This document shows, in pieces, positions 37,466 through 46,058 of a stretch of DNA of 64,000 nt. The notes beneath the pieces were generated by a model that was given only the letters and a program-made list of their open reading frames with translations, was not told the origin of the DNA and did not search any database. Each line of letters begins with the position of its first letter. Within the stretch, counting starts at the first letter, position 1. This stretch comes from an uncultured beta proteobacterium (GTDB lineage: Bacteria > Pseudomonadota > Gammaproteobacteria > Burkholderiales > Burkholderiaceae_C), in contig CAIQOO010000185.1 in the NCBI GenBank assembly GCA_903873485.1, forward strand, positions 1 through 64,000, written 5' to 3'. The position numbers were made by a program, and so were the translations under genes.

Positions 37466-38194
37466 ATGCGACAAATTTTTCTCGATACCGAAACCACCGG
37501 CCTGTCGGCAGACAACGGCGACCGGGTGATTGAAATTGGCTGTGTTGAGCTGGTCAACCGCAAGCTCACCGGCAACAACCGCCACTTTTACCTCAACCCA
37601 GGGCGCGACAGCCACGAAGAAGCGCTCAAGGTACACGGCATTACCAGCGAATTTCTCAAAGACAAACCCCGCTTTGAAGCGGTTGCCGCCGACCTGATCG
37701 ACTATTTGAAAGATGCCGAGCTGGTGATTCACAACGCCCCGTTTGACCTGGGCTTCCTGAACATGGAACTGGCCCTGATCGGCCAGCCGCCGTTGCGAAG
37801 TCTGGTCGCCAATGTGATAGACACGCTGGTGATGGCCAAGGAACTGTACCCCGGCAAGCGCAATTCGCTCGATGCGCTGTGTGACCGGCTGGAGGTGGAC
37901 AACTCGGGCCGCGCCCTGCATGGTGCCTTGCTCGACGCCGAATTGCTGGCCGACGTTTATATCAACCTGACGCGCGGGCAAGACGCGCTGCTGATGGACG
38001 ACAGCGCCGCCACCGACAGCGCTGGCCAGGCGCTTGCGGCCCGCGACCTGAGCAGCTTTCAGTTGACCGTGCTGCTGGCCCAGGAGCAGGAATTGGCCGC
38101 GCATGAAGAGGTGTTGAAACAAATCGACAAATCCAGCGGCGGCAAAACTGTCTGGCGAAAATTCATGCCGGAATTGCCCCGCTTGTCAGCCTGA
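37466..38194 (+). CDS. dnaQ: DnaQ, DNA polymerase III epsilon proofreading subunit
   Basis: 3'-5' exonuclease that proofreads for the replicative polymerase. The 242 residues contain ExoI RQIFLDTETTGL, ExoII VIHNAPFDLGFLNMEL and ExoIII-epsilon GALLDAELLADVY with the catalytic His before the Asp (RALHGALLDAE). The C-terminal tail that binds the alpha subunit (dnaE at 49638 in this window) is present. It is convergent with lysR. Confidence 0.96.
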   Translation: MRQIFLDTETTGLSADNGDRVIEIGCVELVNRKLTGNNRHFYLNPGRDSHEEALKVHGITSEFLKDKPRFEAVAADLIDYLKDAELVIHNAPFDLGFLNMELALIGQPPLRSLVANVIDTLVMAKELYPGKRNSLDALCDRLEVDNSGRALHGALLDAELLADVYINLTRGQDALLMDDSAATDSAGQALAARDLSSFQLTVLLAQEQELAAHEEVLKQIDKSSGGKTVWRKFMPELPRLSA

Positions 38195-38230
38195 CTGATT
38201 GCTGCCGGATCAGGATGTCTGACGCTCAAG

Positions 38231-39175
38231 TCAGCCGCCCCGGTGCCGCTCCAGCAAGGCATTGCGGGTGGCGGGGCTGGTCAGCGCGTTGAGCCACCAT
38301 TGCAGTGCGCGGCCCAGGCTGGTCTGGGATCCGGCGCGCCAGGCATAGCTGACACGGATCACCCGGGCTGCCTGCTGCGTGGTTTTGACCACCAGGCGGC
38401 CGGTGTCAATGTAGTCGCGCACCATGCATTCAGGCACCGAGCCACAGCCCATGCCGCGCAAATGGGCATCGAGCTTGGCCTGCATGCTGGCCACCGTGAA
38501 GACATCCTGGCCACCGAGCAGGCCAACCGTCACGCCCCGGCCCCGGCTGATGCTGTCGGCCACCGCCACCGCGCGGTGGGCGCGCAGCATGTCGTCAGTC
38601 AGCGGCTCGGGGGCGTTGGCCAGCGGGTGGTGCGGGGCGACGGCATAGACAAACCGCACATCACCGAGTGGCTGGGTGTGGATGGCGGTGCTGTGCACCA
38701 GATCAGCGACACCGAGGGCGAGGTCGGCCTGGCCGCTGGTCAGGGCTTCCAGCGTGCCCGACAGGGTTTCGTCGCGCAAGCGGATGCGGGTCGGCGGGTT
38801 TTGTTCCAGAAAGTGCTCGCACAATTCCATCACCGTGGCTTTGGCAATGATGCTATCGACGGCGATGGTGAATTGCGGCTCCCAGCCGGTGGCCACGCGC
38901 TTGACCCGATTTGCCACCGCATCGATGTCTTCCAGCAGGCGCGCGCCCTCCAGCAGCAGTTCGTTGCCTGCCGGCGTCAGTTTGGCCTGACGCGAACTGC
39001 GGTCAAACAGCAGCACGTCGAGTGCGTCTTCAATCTGGCGCACCCGGTAGGTCAGGGCGCTGGGCACCATCCCTTGGGCGCGGGCAGCGGCGGCCAGGCT
39101 GCCGGCTGCGGCAATGGTTTGCAGCATAGCCAGTGCATCCGGGGTAAGAACATTGCGGGCGGTGGCAGTTGTCAT
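38231..39175 (-). CDS. LysR-family transcription regulator
   Basis: A 314-residue LysR protein: winged helix (ALAMLQTIAAAGSLAAAARAQG, then SALTYRVRQIEDAL) and a C-terminal ligand-binding domain. In related genomes a regulator of this kind lies divergent from a pirin/flavodoxin pair like the one at 42532-43851, so that pair is a likely target; here the type IIG gene separates them. The ATG overlaps the stop of that gene by ATGA, so it is translated from the R-M transcript or from an internal promoter. The inducer is unknown. Confidence 0.88.
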   Translation of the reverse strand: MTTATARNVLTPDALAMLQTIAAAGSLAAAARAQGMVPSALTYRVRQIEDALDVLLFDRSSRQAKLTPAGNELLLEGARLLEDIDAVANRVKRVATGWEPQFTIAVDSIIAKATVMELCEHFLEQNPPTRIRLRDETLSGTLEALTSGQADLALGVADLVHSTAIHTQPLGDVRFVYAVAPHHPLANAPEPLTDDMLRAHRAVAVADSISRGRGVTVGLLGGQDVFTVASMQAKLDAHLRGMGCGSVPECMVRDYIDTGRLVVKTTQQAARVIRVSYAWRAGSQTSLGRALQWWLNALTSPATRNALLERHRGG

Positions 39176-42100
39176 TGCGGATTGACCAAATCAATTTCAG
39201 CCTCGGTCAGGCCGTACAGGGTGCCGATATGCTGCTGGATTTGCGCGTCGGTTTGTTCCAGCAGGCGCTGGTACTGAGTACGTTCGCGGTCCAGCACGGC
39301 GGCGTTGAACTTTTCGGCAGCTTGAAGGATGCGGTCCACTAGCTTGGCGATCTGCATTTGCATCTCTGGCGTTGGTGCGATCAGCGGAATCGCCAGCAGC
39401 GGCTCCTTATCCACCTGAAACTGGTCACCCTGCATTTTTCCCTTGTGCCTGAGCCAGTACCTGACAACATTGGAGTTGAGCAGGGCGGTCAGATACTTGA
39501 GATTGATGCGCCTGGTTTTGATGATGTTGAAGGTTTGCGAAACGTAGCAGTCAAAGTCGGTGTAGCTGAAGGTTGGCTCGGCACACTTTCGCACAGAGAT
39601 GATTTTTTCCCCTTTGAAGAAATTTTCATCGCGGGATCGGTGCAAACCATAGGGCTTGTTGTCCGAGGTGATGACTTTCTTGAATTGATCCAGATGCGCC
39701 TTGAGCTTGGGATAGGGGTTTATCGCTAAAGGGTCTTTGAAGGATGAGTCGGTGTAAATCACCCACAATCGGTTGGTGCGCTGACTCCAGTAACGGCGCA
39801 ACTCTTGGGTCGTGTAAAAAGGCTTTACCAGGCGCTTTTCTGCCGCGCTCAGCAGAAGACTATTTTTTTCGGTGTGATCCAGATTGAAAATACCTTGCCC
39901 GACACTGAAATGACGCTTCAATACCGACTGTGATTTTTTGTTGACGAAGTCCTGTGGCGGAACAATACCTTGAGCCACTTCGGTTTTTCCATCAAGTTTG
40001 AAGTTGGCCGCGTCCAGCAGTTTTCGCAGCAGGGCAGTATGTTGGGCATCTGAAAACGTAAAAGGCGATCCACCGAGTTGCATGCGCTCAACGATTGGCC
40101 TCATGAAGGTTGCCTGCGGCAACTCATCACGTCTCAACAGCCCTTGGGCATCTTCGAGCCTGCGTTTTTTGCCACCCAGCACCCGGTAGTCAAACGCATA
40201 GGACGCCGGTGTGCCAGCGCGCCGGGCGATCAGGATCATGGTCTGAATGCCGGCATCGCGAAACACCTTGAAGTCGCCAAAATCAATCAACTGCTCAATG
40301 CGCGCATCTTTGGACAGCTTTTCACGCAAGCGCCGGGCACCAAAGTTGGTGGTCCAGTTGTTGGTGGCAATCAAGGCCAGCGTGCCAGACTCAGGTTTCA
40401 GAATGTCAAGTGCGCGGCAGGCAAACAGGTACCAGATGTCCATCTTGCCCTGAAAGTAGGGCGACTCGCGCAAGTGGTCAAACGCCTCGCGGTGGGTGTA
40501 TTCCTTGATGTAGGGCGGGTTGCCAATCACCAGGTCAAAGCCGCCGCCGCGCTGCATCACCTGTGGAAAAGTTCGGTGCATGTTGACCGCCCGCAGTGCC
40601 TCAAAGCGTGTCATGGAAAACATGTCGTCAGCAGCGGCATCGTCAATCGGCGAGATCAGGGCGTTGCCGACAATGATGTTGTTGTGCAGTGGCGGCAGCA
40701 GGGCGCCAGCCAGCTCAAGCTGCCCGGCCTGCGCGCTGGCAGTGGTTTCGTCTTCAAGCAGCTTGAGGTACAGCGAAAGCTGCGATACCTCGACCGCCTG
40801 CGCGTCAATGTCGATGCCAAAAATGCACTTTGTCAGCACCTCGCGCTTTTTTTGAATCGACAGATGCAACACCCCATCGCGCAGCACGGCGTCGCCTTGT
40901 TTCGCCAGCCTGGGCTGTGCGGCATAGGTGCGTGCCAGCTCGGTCAGCAGATAGTCATAGACGCCAATCAAAAAAGAACCGCTACCACAGGAGGTGTCAA
41001 TCGTTTTGACCGCCAGAATCTCAGCCGGGGATTTGCCGGTGACCTTGGGGCCAAGCGCTTGTTCCACCATATAGCTGACGATGTAGTCGGGCGTGTAATA
41101 AACGCCGCCGGCCTTGTGAGTCATCGGTTTCTCTTCAATGCGCGCTTCTTTGGCGTTGGCAATCACGACTTTTCCCAAGAATCGCTCGTAAATGCGTCCC
41201 AGCATTTCAATCGGAATGGCATTGAAATCATAGGGCGATGCGGCATCGGTGAGTTCATCGCAAATCGCCAAAAAGGCCGTGTCATCCGCCTGAAAGCCTG
41301 GCGCATCCAGTATCGCGTGGTGCTTATAGACGACACCGTTGTATTGTTTGTCGAGCCGGTCGCAGTCGCGGACAAACTGTTTCCAGGCCGATGTTTTTGT
41401 TCCCAGGCGGCTGATGATGGGTGCAGGCTCGATCAGCTTGTCTTCCAGAAAGCGGGTAAACACCAGCCGGTCCAGCGTGCGCTGCACCGCTTCGGTGAGC
41501 TGTTCGCTGTCAAGTTGCGGGTTAAGGCGTTTGAAGGAGCGTGCCAGGTCTTCGCGGTACTGGTCGAGCAGCCCCAGAAAGGCATCGTCAATGTTCTGGA
41601 AACCGCCCGCAGACTGCCCGAGTTGCCTGTTCTGGGTGCCAGGTTTTTCCAGCGTTTGGGCATACTGGCCAATTGCATCGCCCAGCGTTGCCTCGCGCGA
41701 GAACAGCCAGTAGATTTTGGCAAAAGTGTCTGCATCCCGAAATTCACGAAAGTGATAGACCGCCAGTTGCCGGGGCAAGGCTGACTTGATGTTCGGCTTG
41801 AAGCGGCTGTCGATGATGTGAAAACTATTGAAATCAGTCAGCACCACCACCGGCAACTGGTGGCTCCAGCTATAGCGTATCGCCTGAAAATAGTTGTCGG
41901 GCGTGGCAATGTCATGCTGCGGGCGCTTGGCTTCGACAAAAAACCGGGGCCGCTTGTTGAATTGCGGAGCCAGCGAGAACGCATAGTCGGCGCGGCGTTT
42001 GGCCGTGCCGGTGGTGACACTTTTCTCGATCTTCACCTCTTGCGCGTAAGGATTGGTCTGCGTCTCGTGGTTGACATCCCAGCCCAGCGCGATAAACAGC

Positions 42101-42234
42101 TTGTCCAGAAAGTCGTGGCGCAGTTCCTGCTCCTGGTAGTCGGCGCTCAGGTAGTGCGCCAGATTAGCCTCGAACTGGTCCACCAGACCCTTGACCACCT
42201 GATGTGCGGCTGCAAAATTTGTTTTTTCTTTCAT
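39172..42234 (-). CDS. Type IIG restriction-modification fusion protein
   Basis: A single 1020-residue enzyme that both methylates and cuts. The N-terminal nuclease has KRRADYAF (Asp83) and FFVEAKRP (Glu101, Lys103), a PD-(D/E)XK centre. The central gamma-class adenine methyltransferase has motif I DTSCGSGSFLIG and motif IV VIGNPPYIKE, preceded by the PMTHKAGGVYYTPDYIVSYM motif X segment. The C-terminal third is the recognition domain, ending in a helical region (AAVLDRERTQYQRLLEQTD). The recognition site cannot be read from sequence. Its stop overlaps the lysR ATG. The 298 bases upstream hold a REP-like palindrome and the operator of the divergent pirin gene. Confidence 0.93.
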   Translation of the reverse strand: MKEKTNFAAAHQVVKGLVDQFEANLAHYLSADYQEQELRHDFLDKLFIALGWDVNHETQTNPYAQEVKIEKSVTTGTAKRRADYAFSLAPQFNKRPRFFVEAKRPQHDIATPDNYFQAIRYSWSHQLPVVVLTDFNSFHIIDSRFKPNIKSALPRQLAVYHFREFRDADTFAKIYWLFSREATLGDAIGQYAQTLEKPGTQNRQLGQSAGGFQNIDDAFLGLLDQYREDLARSFKRLNPQLDSEQLTEAVQRTLDRLVFTRFLEDKLIEPAPIISRLGTKTSAWKQFVRDCDRLDKQYNGVVYKHHAILDAPGFQADDTAFLAICDELTDAASPYDFNAIPIEMLGRIYERFLGKVVIANAKEARIEEKPMTHKAGGVYYTPDYIVSYMVEQALGPKVTGKSPAEILAVKTIDTSCGSGSFLIGVYDYLLTELARTYAAQPRLAKQGDAVLRDGVLHLSIQKKREVLTKCIFGIDIDAQAVEVSQLSLYLKLLEDETTASAQAGQLELAGALLPPLHNNIIVGNALISPIDDAAADDMFSMTRFEALRAVNMHRTFPQVMQRGGGFDLVIGNPPYIKEYTHREAFDHLRESPYFQGKMDIWYLFACRALDILKPESGTLALIATNNWTTNFGARRLREKLSKDARIEQLIDFGDFKVFRDAGIQTMILIARRAGTPASYAFDYRVLGGKKRRLEDAQGLLRRDELPQATFMRPIVERMQLGGSPFTFSDAQHTALLRKLLDAANFKLDGKTEVAQGIVPPQDFVNKKSQSVLKRHFSVGQGIFNLDHTEKNSLLLSAAEKRLVKPFYTTQELRRYWSQRTNRLWVIYTDSSFKDPLAINPYPKLKAHLDQFKKVITSDNKPYGLHRSRDENFFKGEKIISVRKCAEPTFSYTDFDCYVSQTFNIIKTRRINLKYLTALLNSNVVRYWLRHKGKMQGDQFQVDKEPLLAIPLIAPTPEMQMQIAKLVDRILQAAEKFNAAVLDRERTQYQRLLEQTDAQIQQHIGTLYGLTEAEIDLVNPQ

Positions 42235-42307
42235 GGGGCCATCTTTGCAATACAGGAAATGTCAGTTTGCGACAGCAACTAATAGTTCGTTTCGTTAAAA
42301 GCGCTAC

Positions 42308-42376
42308 CGTTCGCGGTGAGCTTGTCGAACCGCAATTGTCAACGTTTGCAGGCCTTCGACAAGCTCATGCCGAACG
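42308..42376. repeat. REP-like palindromic repeat, copy 2
   Basis: CGTTCG..GTGAGCTTGTCGAA faces TTCGACAAGCTCAT..CGAACG across a 24-base loop; same family as 1879-1943. It lies in the divergent gap between the type IIG gene and the pirin gene. Confidence 0.75.
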
Positions 42377-42440
42377 ATTGGATTGAAGTCGTTTTGTTGG
42401 AACACTTGCCGCGCTTGTTATTTGCAGTTGATCTGGTTTT

Positions 42441-42459
42441 CATTCAAATCATTTGAATG
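42441..42459. promoter_or_regulatory. Perfect 19-base palindrome upstream of pirin, probable LysR operator
   Basis: CATTCAAATCATTTGAATG: 9-base perfect arms around one base, containing a T-N11-A core like LysR boxes. It is centred about 82 bases before the pirin ATG. The LysR-family gene at 38231-39175 is the obvious candidate binder. Confidence 0.6.
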
Positions 42460-42531
42460 ATGCCATCAATCCGGCCGAGTTTGCCGAAACGGTTTCAGAC
42501 CTAAACTTGAGTGAAGACAAGGAATTGAAAG

Positions 42532-43233
42532 ATGTTAACCCTCAGACCCTCTCAAGCACGTGGCTACGCCGATCACGGCTGGCTCAAATCGTTTCACAGT
42601 TTTTCGTTTGCCGACTACTTTGACCCCCAGCACATGGGCTGGGGCAATTTGCGCGTCATCAACGAAGACTGGATCGCGCCCGGCAAAGGTTTTGGCACGC
42701 ATGGCCACCGCGACATGGAAATCGTGACCTATGTGTTGTCGGGGGCACTGGCGCACAAGGACAGCATGGGCAATGTCGAGGCCATCTTGCCCGGCGAGGT
42801 GCAGCGCATGAGTGCCGGCAGCGGCGTGCGCCACAGCGAGTTCAACCATGCGCCTGCCGACACCACGCACCTGCTGCAAATCTGGATAGCGCCGAATGTG
42901 TCGGGCATCACCCCAAGCTATGAGCAAAAAACCTTTGCCAGCGCCGACAAGCAGGGCCGCTTGTGCCTGGTCGCTTCGCCGGATGGCACGCAAGGCTCGG
43001 TCACGGTGCATGCCGATGCCCGCCTTTACGCCGGTCTTTTCGAGGCCGGGCAAACCGCCACGCTGGCACTGCAGCCCGGCCGCAAAGCTTATGTATTTCT
43101 GGTGCGCGGCAAGCTGTCGGTTAATGGCATGGCGCTGGGCGCGGGTGACGCCGCCTTGCTGGCTGACGAGTCTGATGTCATGCTGACCGATGCGGCACAG
43201 GCCGAAGCGCTGGTTTTTGACCTCGCTGCCTGA
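42532..43233 (+). CDS. Pirin-family protein (YhhW-like)
   Basis: A 233-residue bicupin of the pirin family. The metal site of the N-terminal cupin is visible: FGTHGHRDMEIVTYVLSG with histidines and Glu, then VRHSEFNHAP. YhhW-type pirins can act as quercetin 2,3-dioxygenase in vitro, but the physiological substrate is usually unknown. It is followed 63 bases later by a WrbA-like flavodoxin gene, a frequent pair under a LysR regulator, and it has an operator-like palindrome upstream. Confidence 0.9.
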   Translation: MLTLRPSQARGYADHGWLKSFHSFSFADYFDPQHMGWGNLRVINEDWIAPGKGFGTHGHRDMEIVTYVLSGALAHKDSMGNVEAILPGEVQRMSAGSGVRHSEFNHAPADTTHLLQIWIAPNVSGITPSYEQKTFASADKQGRLCLVASPDGTQGSVTVHADARLYAGLFEAGQTATLALQPGRKAYVFLVRGKLSVNGMALGAGDAALLADESDVMLTDAAQAEALVFDLAA

Positions 43234-43296
43234 ACCGTTTTTTTTCAAGTTTTTCAACCCGTTCACCCACTCACTCAACCTTAAAGGAGTTTCACC

Positions 43297-43851
43297 ATGG
43301 CAAATGTTGCTGTTGTTTTCCATTCCGGCTACGGCCATACCCTGCGCATGGCGCAATCGGTAGCCGATGGCGCCGGCGCCGAGCTGGTCGCCATTGATGC
43401 CGACGGCAACCTCAACGAGGAAGGCTGGGCCACCTTGAACGATGCCGACGCGATCATCATGGGCAGCCCGACCTACATGGGATCGGTGAGCTGGCAGTTC
43501 AAGAAGTTTGCCGATGCCTCCAGCAAAGCCTGGTTCAGCCAGGCCTGGAAAGACAAGATCTTTGGCGGCTTTACCGCCAGTGCCAACGTCAACGGCGACA
43601 AACACTCGACCCTGCATTACTTCATGACGCTGGCGATGCAGCATGGCGGCATCTGGGTCGGCACCGGCCTGCATTACAACAACACCAAAGCGGCCAAACG
43701 CGATGACGTCAATTACCTGGCATCCAGCGCCGGCCCGATCGCCCAAACCCCGGGCGATGCCAGTGGCGCTGAAATGAATGCCGGCGACCTCGAAACCGCG
43801 CGCCTGTTTGGCCAACGGGTGGCTGAGGTGGCCAGCCGGTTCAAGGCCTGA
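43297..43851 (+). CDS. WrbA-like flavodoxin-family NAD(P)H:quinone reductase
   Basis: A 184-residue flavodoxin-fold protein. The FMN phosphate loop is HSGYGHTLRMAQ near the start, MGSPTYMGSVSWQFKKF binds the isoalloxazine ring, and TASANVNGDKHSTLHYFM follows. WrbA homologues reduce quinones by two electrons, avoiding semiquinone radicals. AAAGGAGT precedes the ATG. The pairing with pirin suggests a response to quinones or flavonoid-like compounds. Confidence 0.88.
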   Translation: MANVAVVFHSGYGHTLRMAQSVADGAGAELVAIDADGNLNEEGWATLNDADAIIMGSPTYMGSVSWQFKKFADASSKAWFSQAWKDKIFGGFTASANVNGDKHSTLHYFMTLAMQHGGIWVGTGLHYNNTKAAKRDDVNYLASSAGPIAQTPGDASGAEMNAGDLETARLFGQRVAEVASRFKA

Positions 43852-43888
43852 GAAAACGATGCCAGTCAAATCGTCACGATTTTATAAG

Positions 43889-43947
43889 TCTTTTATGTCT
43901 GAAGCCCAATACCCATAAGCGCTGCCAGCTATCATTAATGTAGCTAT
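43889..43947 (+). repeat. Dispersed repeat (copy L), between the flavodoxin and TonB receptor genes
   Basis: TGAAGCCCAATACCCATAAG, then GCGCTGCCAGCTATCATTA and TAGC. It lies 38 bases after the flavodoxin stop, where a terminator is expected. The rest of the 217-base gap shows no other feature. Confidence 0.75.
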
Positions 43948-44068
43948 TCAAGGCGCTTCAGGACAACTGCTTCGGGTGATGCCTGCAGACTGAAAAAATT
44001 GCCAGGGATAACGGGCAGAATTGGGGGCTGCCAGACAGCTTCCTGTCCATCCTACGAGGGCACTTTTC

Positions 44069-46051
44069 ATGACTTTTTTTGATCAACCGCGTGCCCGGAC
44101 GCTGGCTGTGCTGGCCATGCTGGCCTGGGGCCGCGTCGGGATGGCGCAGTCGGAGCTGGCGCTGTCAGAGAAAGATTTCTTGTCCGACATGCCGATTGTG
44201 CTGTCGGTGTCGCGCCTGCCGCAGCGGCTTGATGAAACACCGGGCGCCGTGACGGTGCTTGATCGCGACACAATCCGCCGCAGTGGCGCCCGTGATGTGG
44301 CTGATCTGCTGCGGCTGGTGCCCGGTTTTCAGGTCAGCACCGCGTTTGAAAATGTGGCGCCGCTGGTAAGCTACCACGGGGCCTTTGACAGTTATTCCAA
44401 CCGGCTTGAATTGCTGATTGATGGGCGCAGCGCCTATTCACCCTACTTTATTGGCAGCGTGGCGGCCGGCCTGCAGACCGTCGCGGTGGCCGACATTGAT
44501 CGCATCGAGGTGCTGCGCGGCTCCAACTCGGCGGCCTACGGCGCACGTGCAATATTGGGCATGATCAACATCGTGACCCGCCACAGCGCCGACACACTGG
44601 GCTCACAAGCCGCCCTGACGGTGGGCGAAAACGGCATTCGTGATGCCTGGGCGCAGGTCGGCTGGGGCGGTTCGGGTGGCACCTTTCGCCTGAGTGCCGA
44701 TCGCCGGGGTGACGATAGCCTGGCTGGCTCAAATGGTCAAAACCGTGTCGCACGGGTCAATTTCAGAGCAGATTTGCACCCCAGCGCCCAGGACGAGGTG
44801 CAATTGCGGTTCGGCACGCTGTCGATTGATGCCGGCAAGGGTTTTGTCGGCGACATCGACAATCCGCCCCACCCGACGGCGTTTGGTGCCGATTACGCGC
44901 AGCTCGACTGGCTGCGTCACCTTGGAGCCGATCAAGACTTGCTGTTGCGGCTGTCGCACAGTCGGGAGCGCTATGAGGACAAATTTCTTTATTCGTTGCG
45001 GCGATTGGGCATTGACGACGATTACAGCGTCGAGATCAGCGGCGAAACCCGCAGCGATGTGCTGTCGCTGGAGCACACCCGGCGTTATGGCGATGCGCTG
45101 CGGTTGGTGTGGGGTGGTGAATTTCGCAGCGAAAAAACCGTTTCTAAAGCGGCTTACAACAACGATGCGGCGCTGATCACCGATTTCAGCCGGCTGTTTG
45201 GCAATCTGGAGTGGCGCGCGCAGCCGTCGGTGCTGGTCAACCTGGGTGCCATGGCCGAGCACAGCAGTGTCAGCGGTGACAACTTTGCGCCACGTTTGAT
45301 GGTGAACTGGCATGCAACACCCAGCCAGACCTGGCGTGTCGGCCTGTCCAAAGCCTTCAGGCCGCCAAGCAACTACGAGCAGTTTGCCGATGTGCGCTTT
45401 GTCTATCAAGGCATGCTGCTCGGTGTCAACACGTTGGCCAGCGGCCTGGTGCAGGCCGAAAACGTGTTGTCCCGGGAGATTGGTTACCTGGGTGACTTTC
45501 CCCAATGGGGTGTCAGTGTCGATGTGCGGGCATTTCATGAAAAGATCGATGGCTTCATTCGCCAGCGAAACAGAACCCTGCCGCGTGATTACGCCAACGA
45601 CGAGAACTTTGCCATGAAAGGCCTTGAATACCAAGCCAAATGGAAGCCTTGGAGCGGTGCCGAAATTGTGTTGAGCCAGAGCTATACCGACATCGGGGCC
45701 ATCAACTATCCGCCTGATTCCCCCTTGTTGGATTACCAAACTGGCACCCGTCATGCGGCACCCAGGTGGGCCACCATGATTGCCTATTTTCAAAAGTTGC
45801 CAGGCAACCTGAACCTGAACCTGACCCTGACGCACCAGGATGACAGCGAAACCACCCTGGTGGGTTCGGGTTACAGCAGCAAAATGGCCCGAACCCGCAC
45901 CGATTTTCGTCTTGCCAAGTCGTTGCGCTGGGGTACGCGCCGGGGAGAGGTGGCGCTGGTGCTGCAAAACCTGGGGCTGCCGTACCAGGATTTTGTGCCC
46001 TCATTCAGGTTTGAGCGACAGGCTTTTGTGACTTTGCGGCTGGACAACTGA
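44069..46051 (+). CDS. TonB-dependent outer-membrane receptor
   Basis: A 660-residue receptor with a signal peptide (ARTLAVLAMLAWGRVGMAQ), a plug domain (LDETPGAVTVLDRDTIRRSG, then VLRGSNSAAYGARAILGMINIVT) and a C-terminal 22-strand barrel ending in aromatic FVTLRLDN. It imports a large substrate using TonB energy. The ATG at 44069 is chosen; the frame is open 16 codons earlier. It is followed by a periplasmic binding protein 7 bases later and a histidine kinase, so it may feed a sensing circuit. No siderophore or cobalamin genes are near, so the substrate is unknown. Confidence 0.92.
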   Translation: MTFFDQPRARTLAVLAMLAWGRVGMAQSELALSEKDFLSDMPIVLSVSRLPQRLDETPGAVTVLDRDTIRRSGARDVADLLRLVPGFQVSTAFENVAPLVSYHGAFDSYSNRLELLIDGRSAYSPYFIGSVAAGLQTVAVADIDRIEVLRGSNSAAYGARAILGMINIVTRHSADTLGSQAALTVGENGIRDAWAQVGWGGSGGTFRLSADRRGDDSLAGSNGQNRVARVNFRADLHPSAQDEVQLRFGTLSIDAGKGFVGDIDNPPHPTAFGADYAQLDWLRHLGADQDLLLRLSHSRERYEDKFLYSLRRLGIDDDYSVEISGETRSDVLSLEHTRRYGDALRLVWGGEFRSEKTVSKAAYNNDAALITDFSRLFGNLEWRAQPSVLVNLGAMAEHSSVSGDNFAPRLMVNWHATPSQTWRVGLSKAFRPPSNYEQFADVRFVYQGMLLGVNTLASGLVQAENVLSREIGYLGDFPQWGVSVDVRAFHEKIDGFIRQRNRTLPRDYANDENFAMKGLEYQAKWKPWSGAEIVLSQSYTDIGAINYPPDSPLLDYQTGTRHAAPRWATMIAYFQKLPGNLNLNLTLTHQDDSETTLVGSGYSSKMARTRTDFRLAKSLRWGTRRGEVALVLQNLGLPYQDFVPSFRFERQAFVTLRLDN

Positions 46052-46058
46052 GCGGCTG

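Larger units (their letters stand above)
42235..42531. other. Divergent control region between the type IIG gene and pirin
   Basis: The 297-base gap holds the REP-like palindrome (42308-42376), the 19-base operator-like palindrome (42441-42459) and A/T-rich stretches near 42280-42300. No protein frame of conviction is present. Promoters for both genes must lie here, but no strong -35/-10 pair was identified. Confidence 0.5.

Noticed and set aside
40078-41784. 568-codon plus-strand frame opposite the type IIG gene
   Set aside because: Shadow; the minus-strand R-M gene has clear catalytic motifs.
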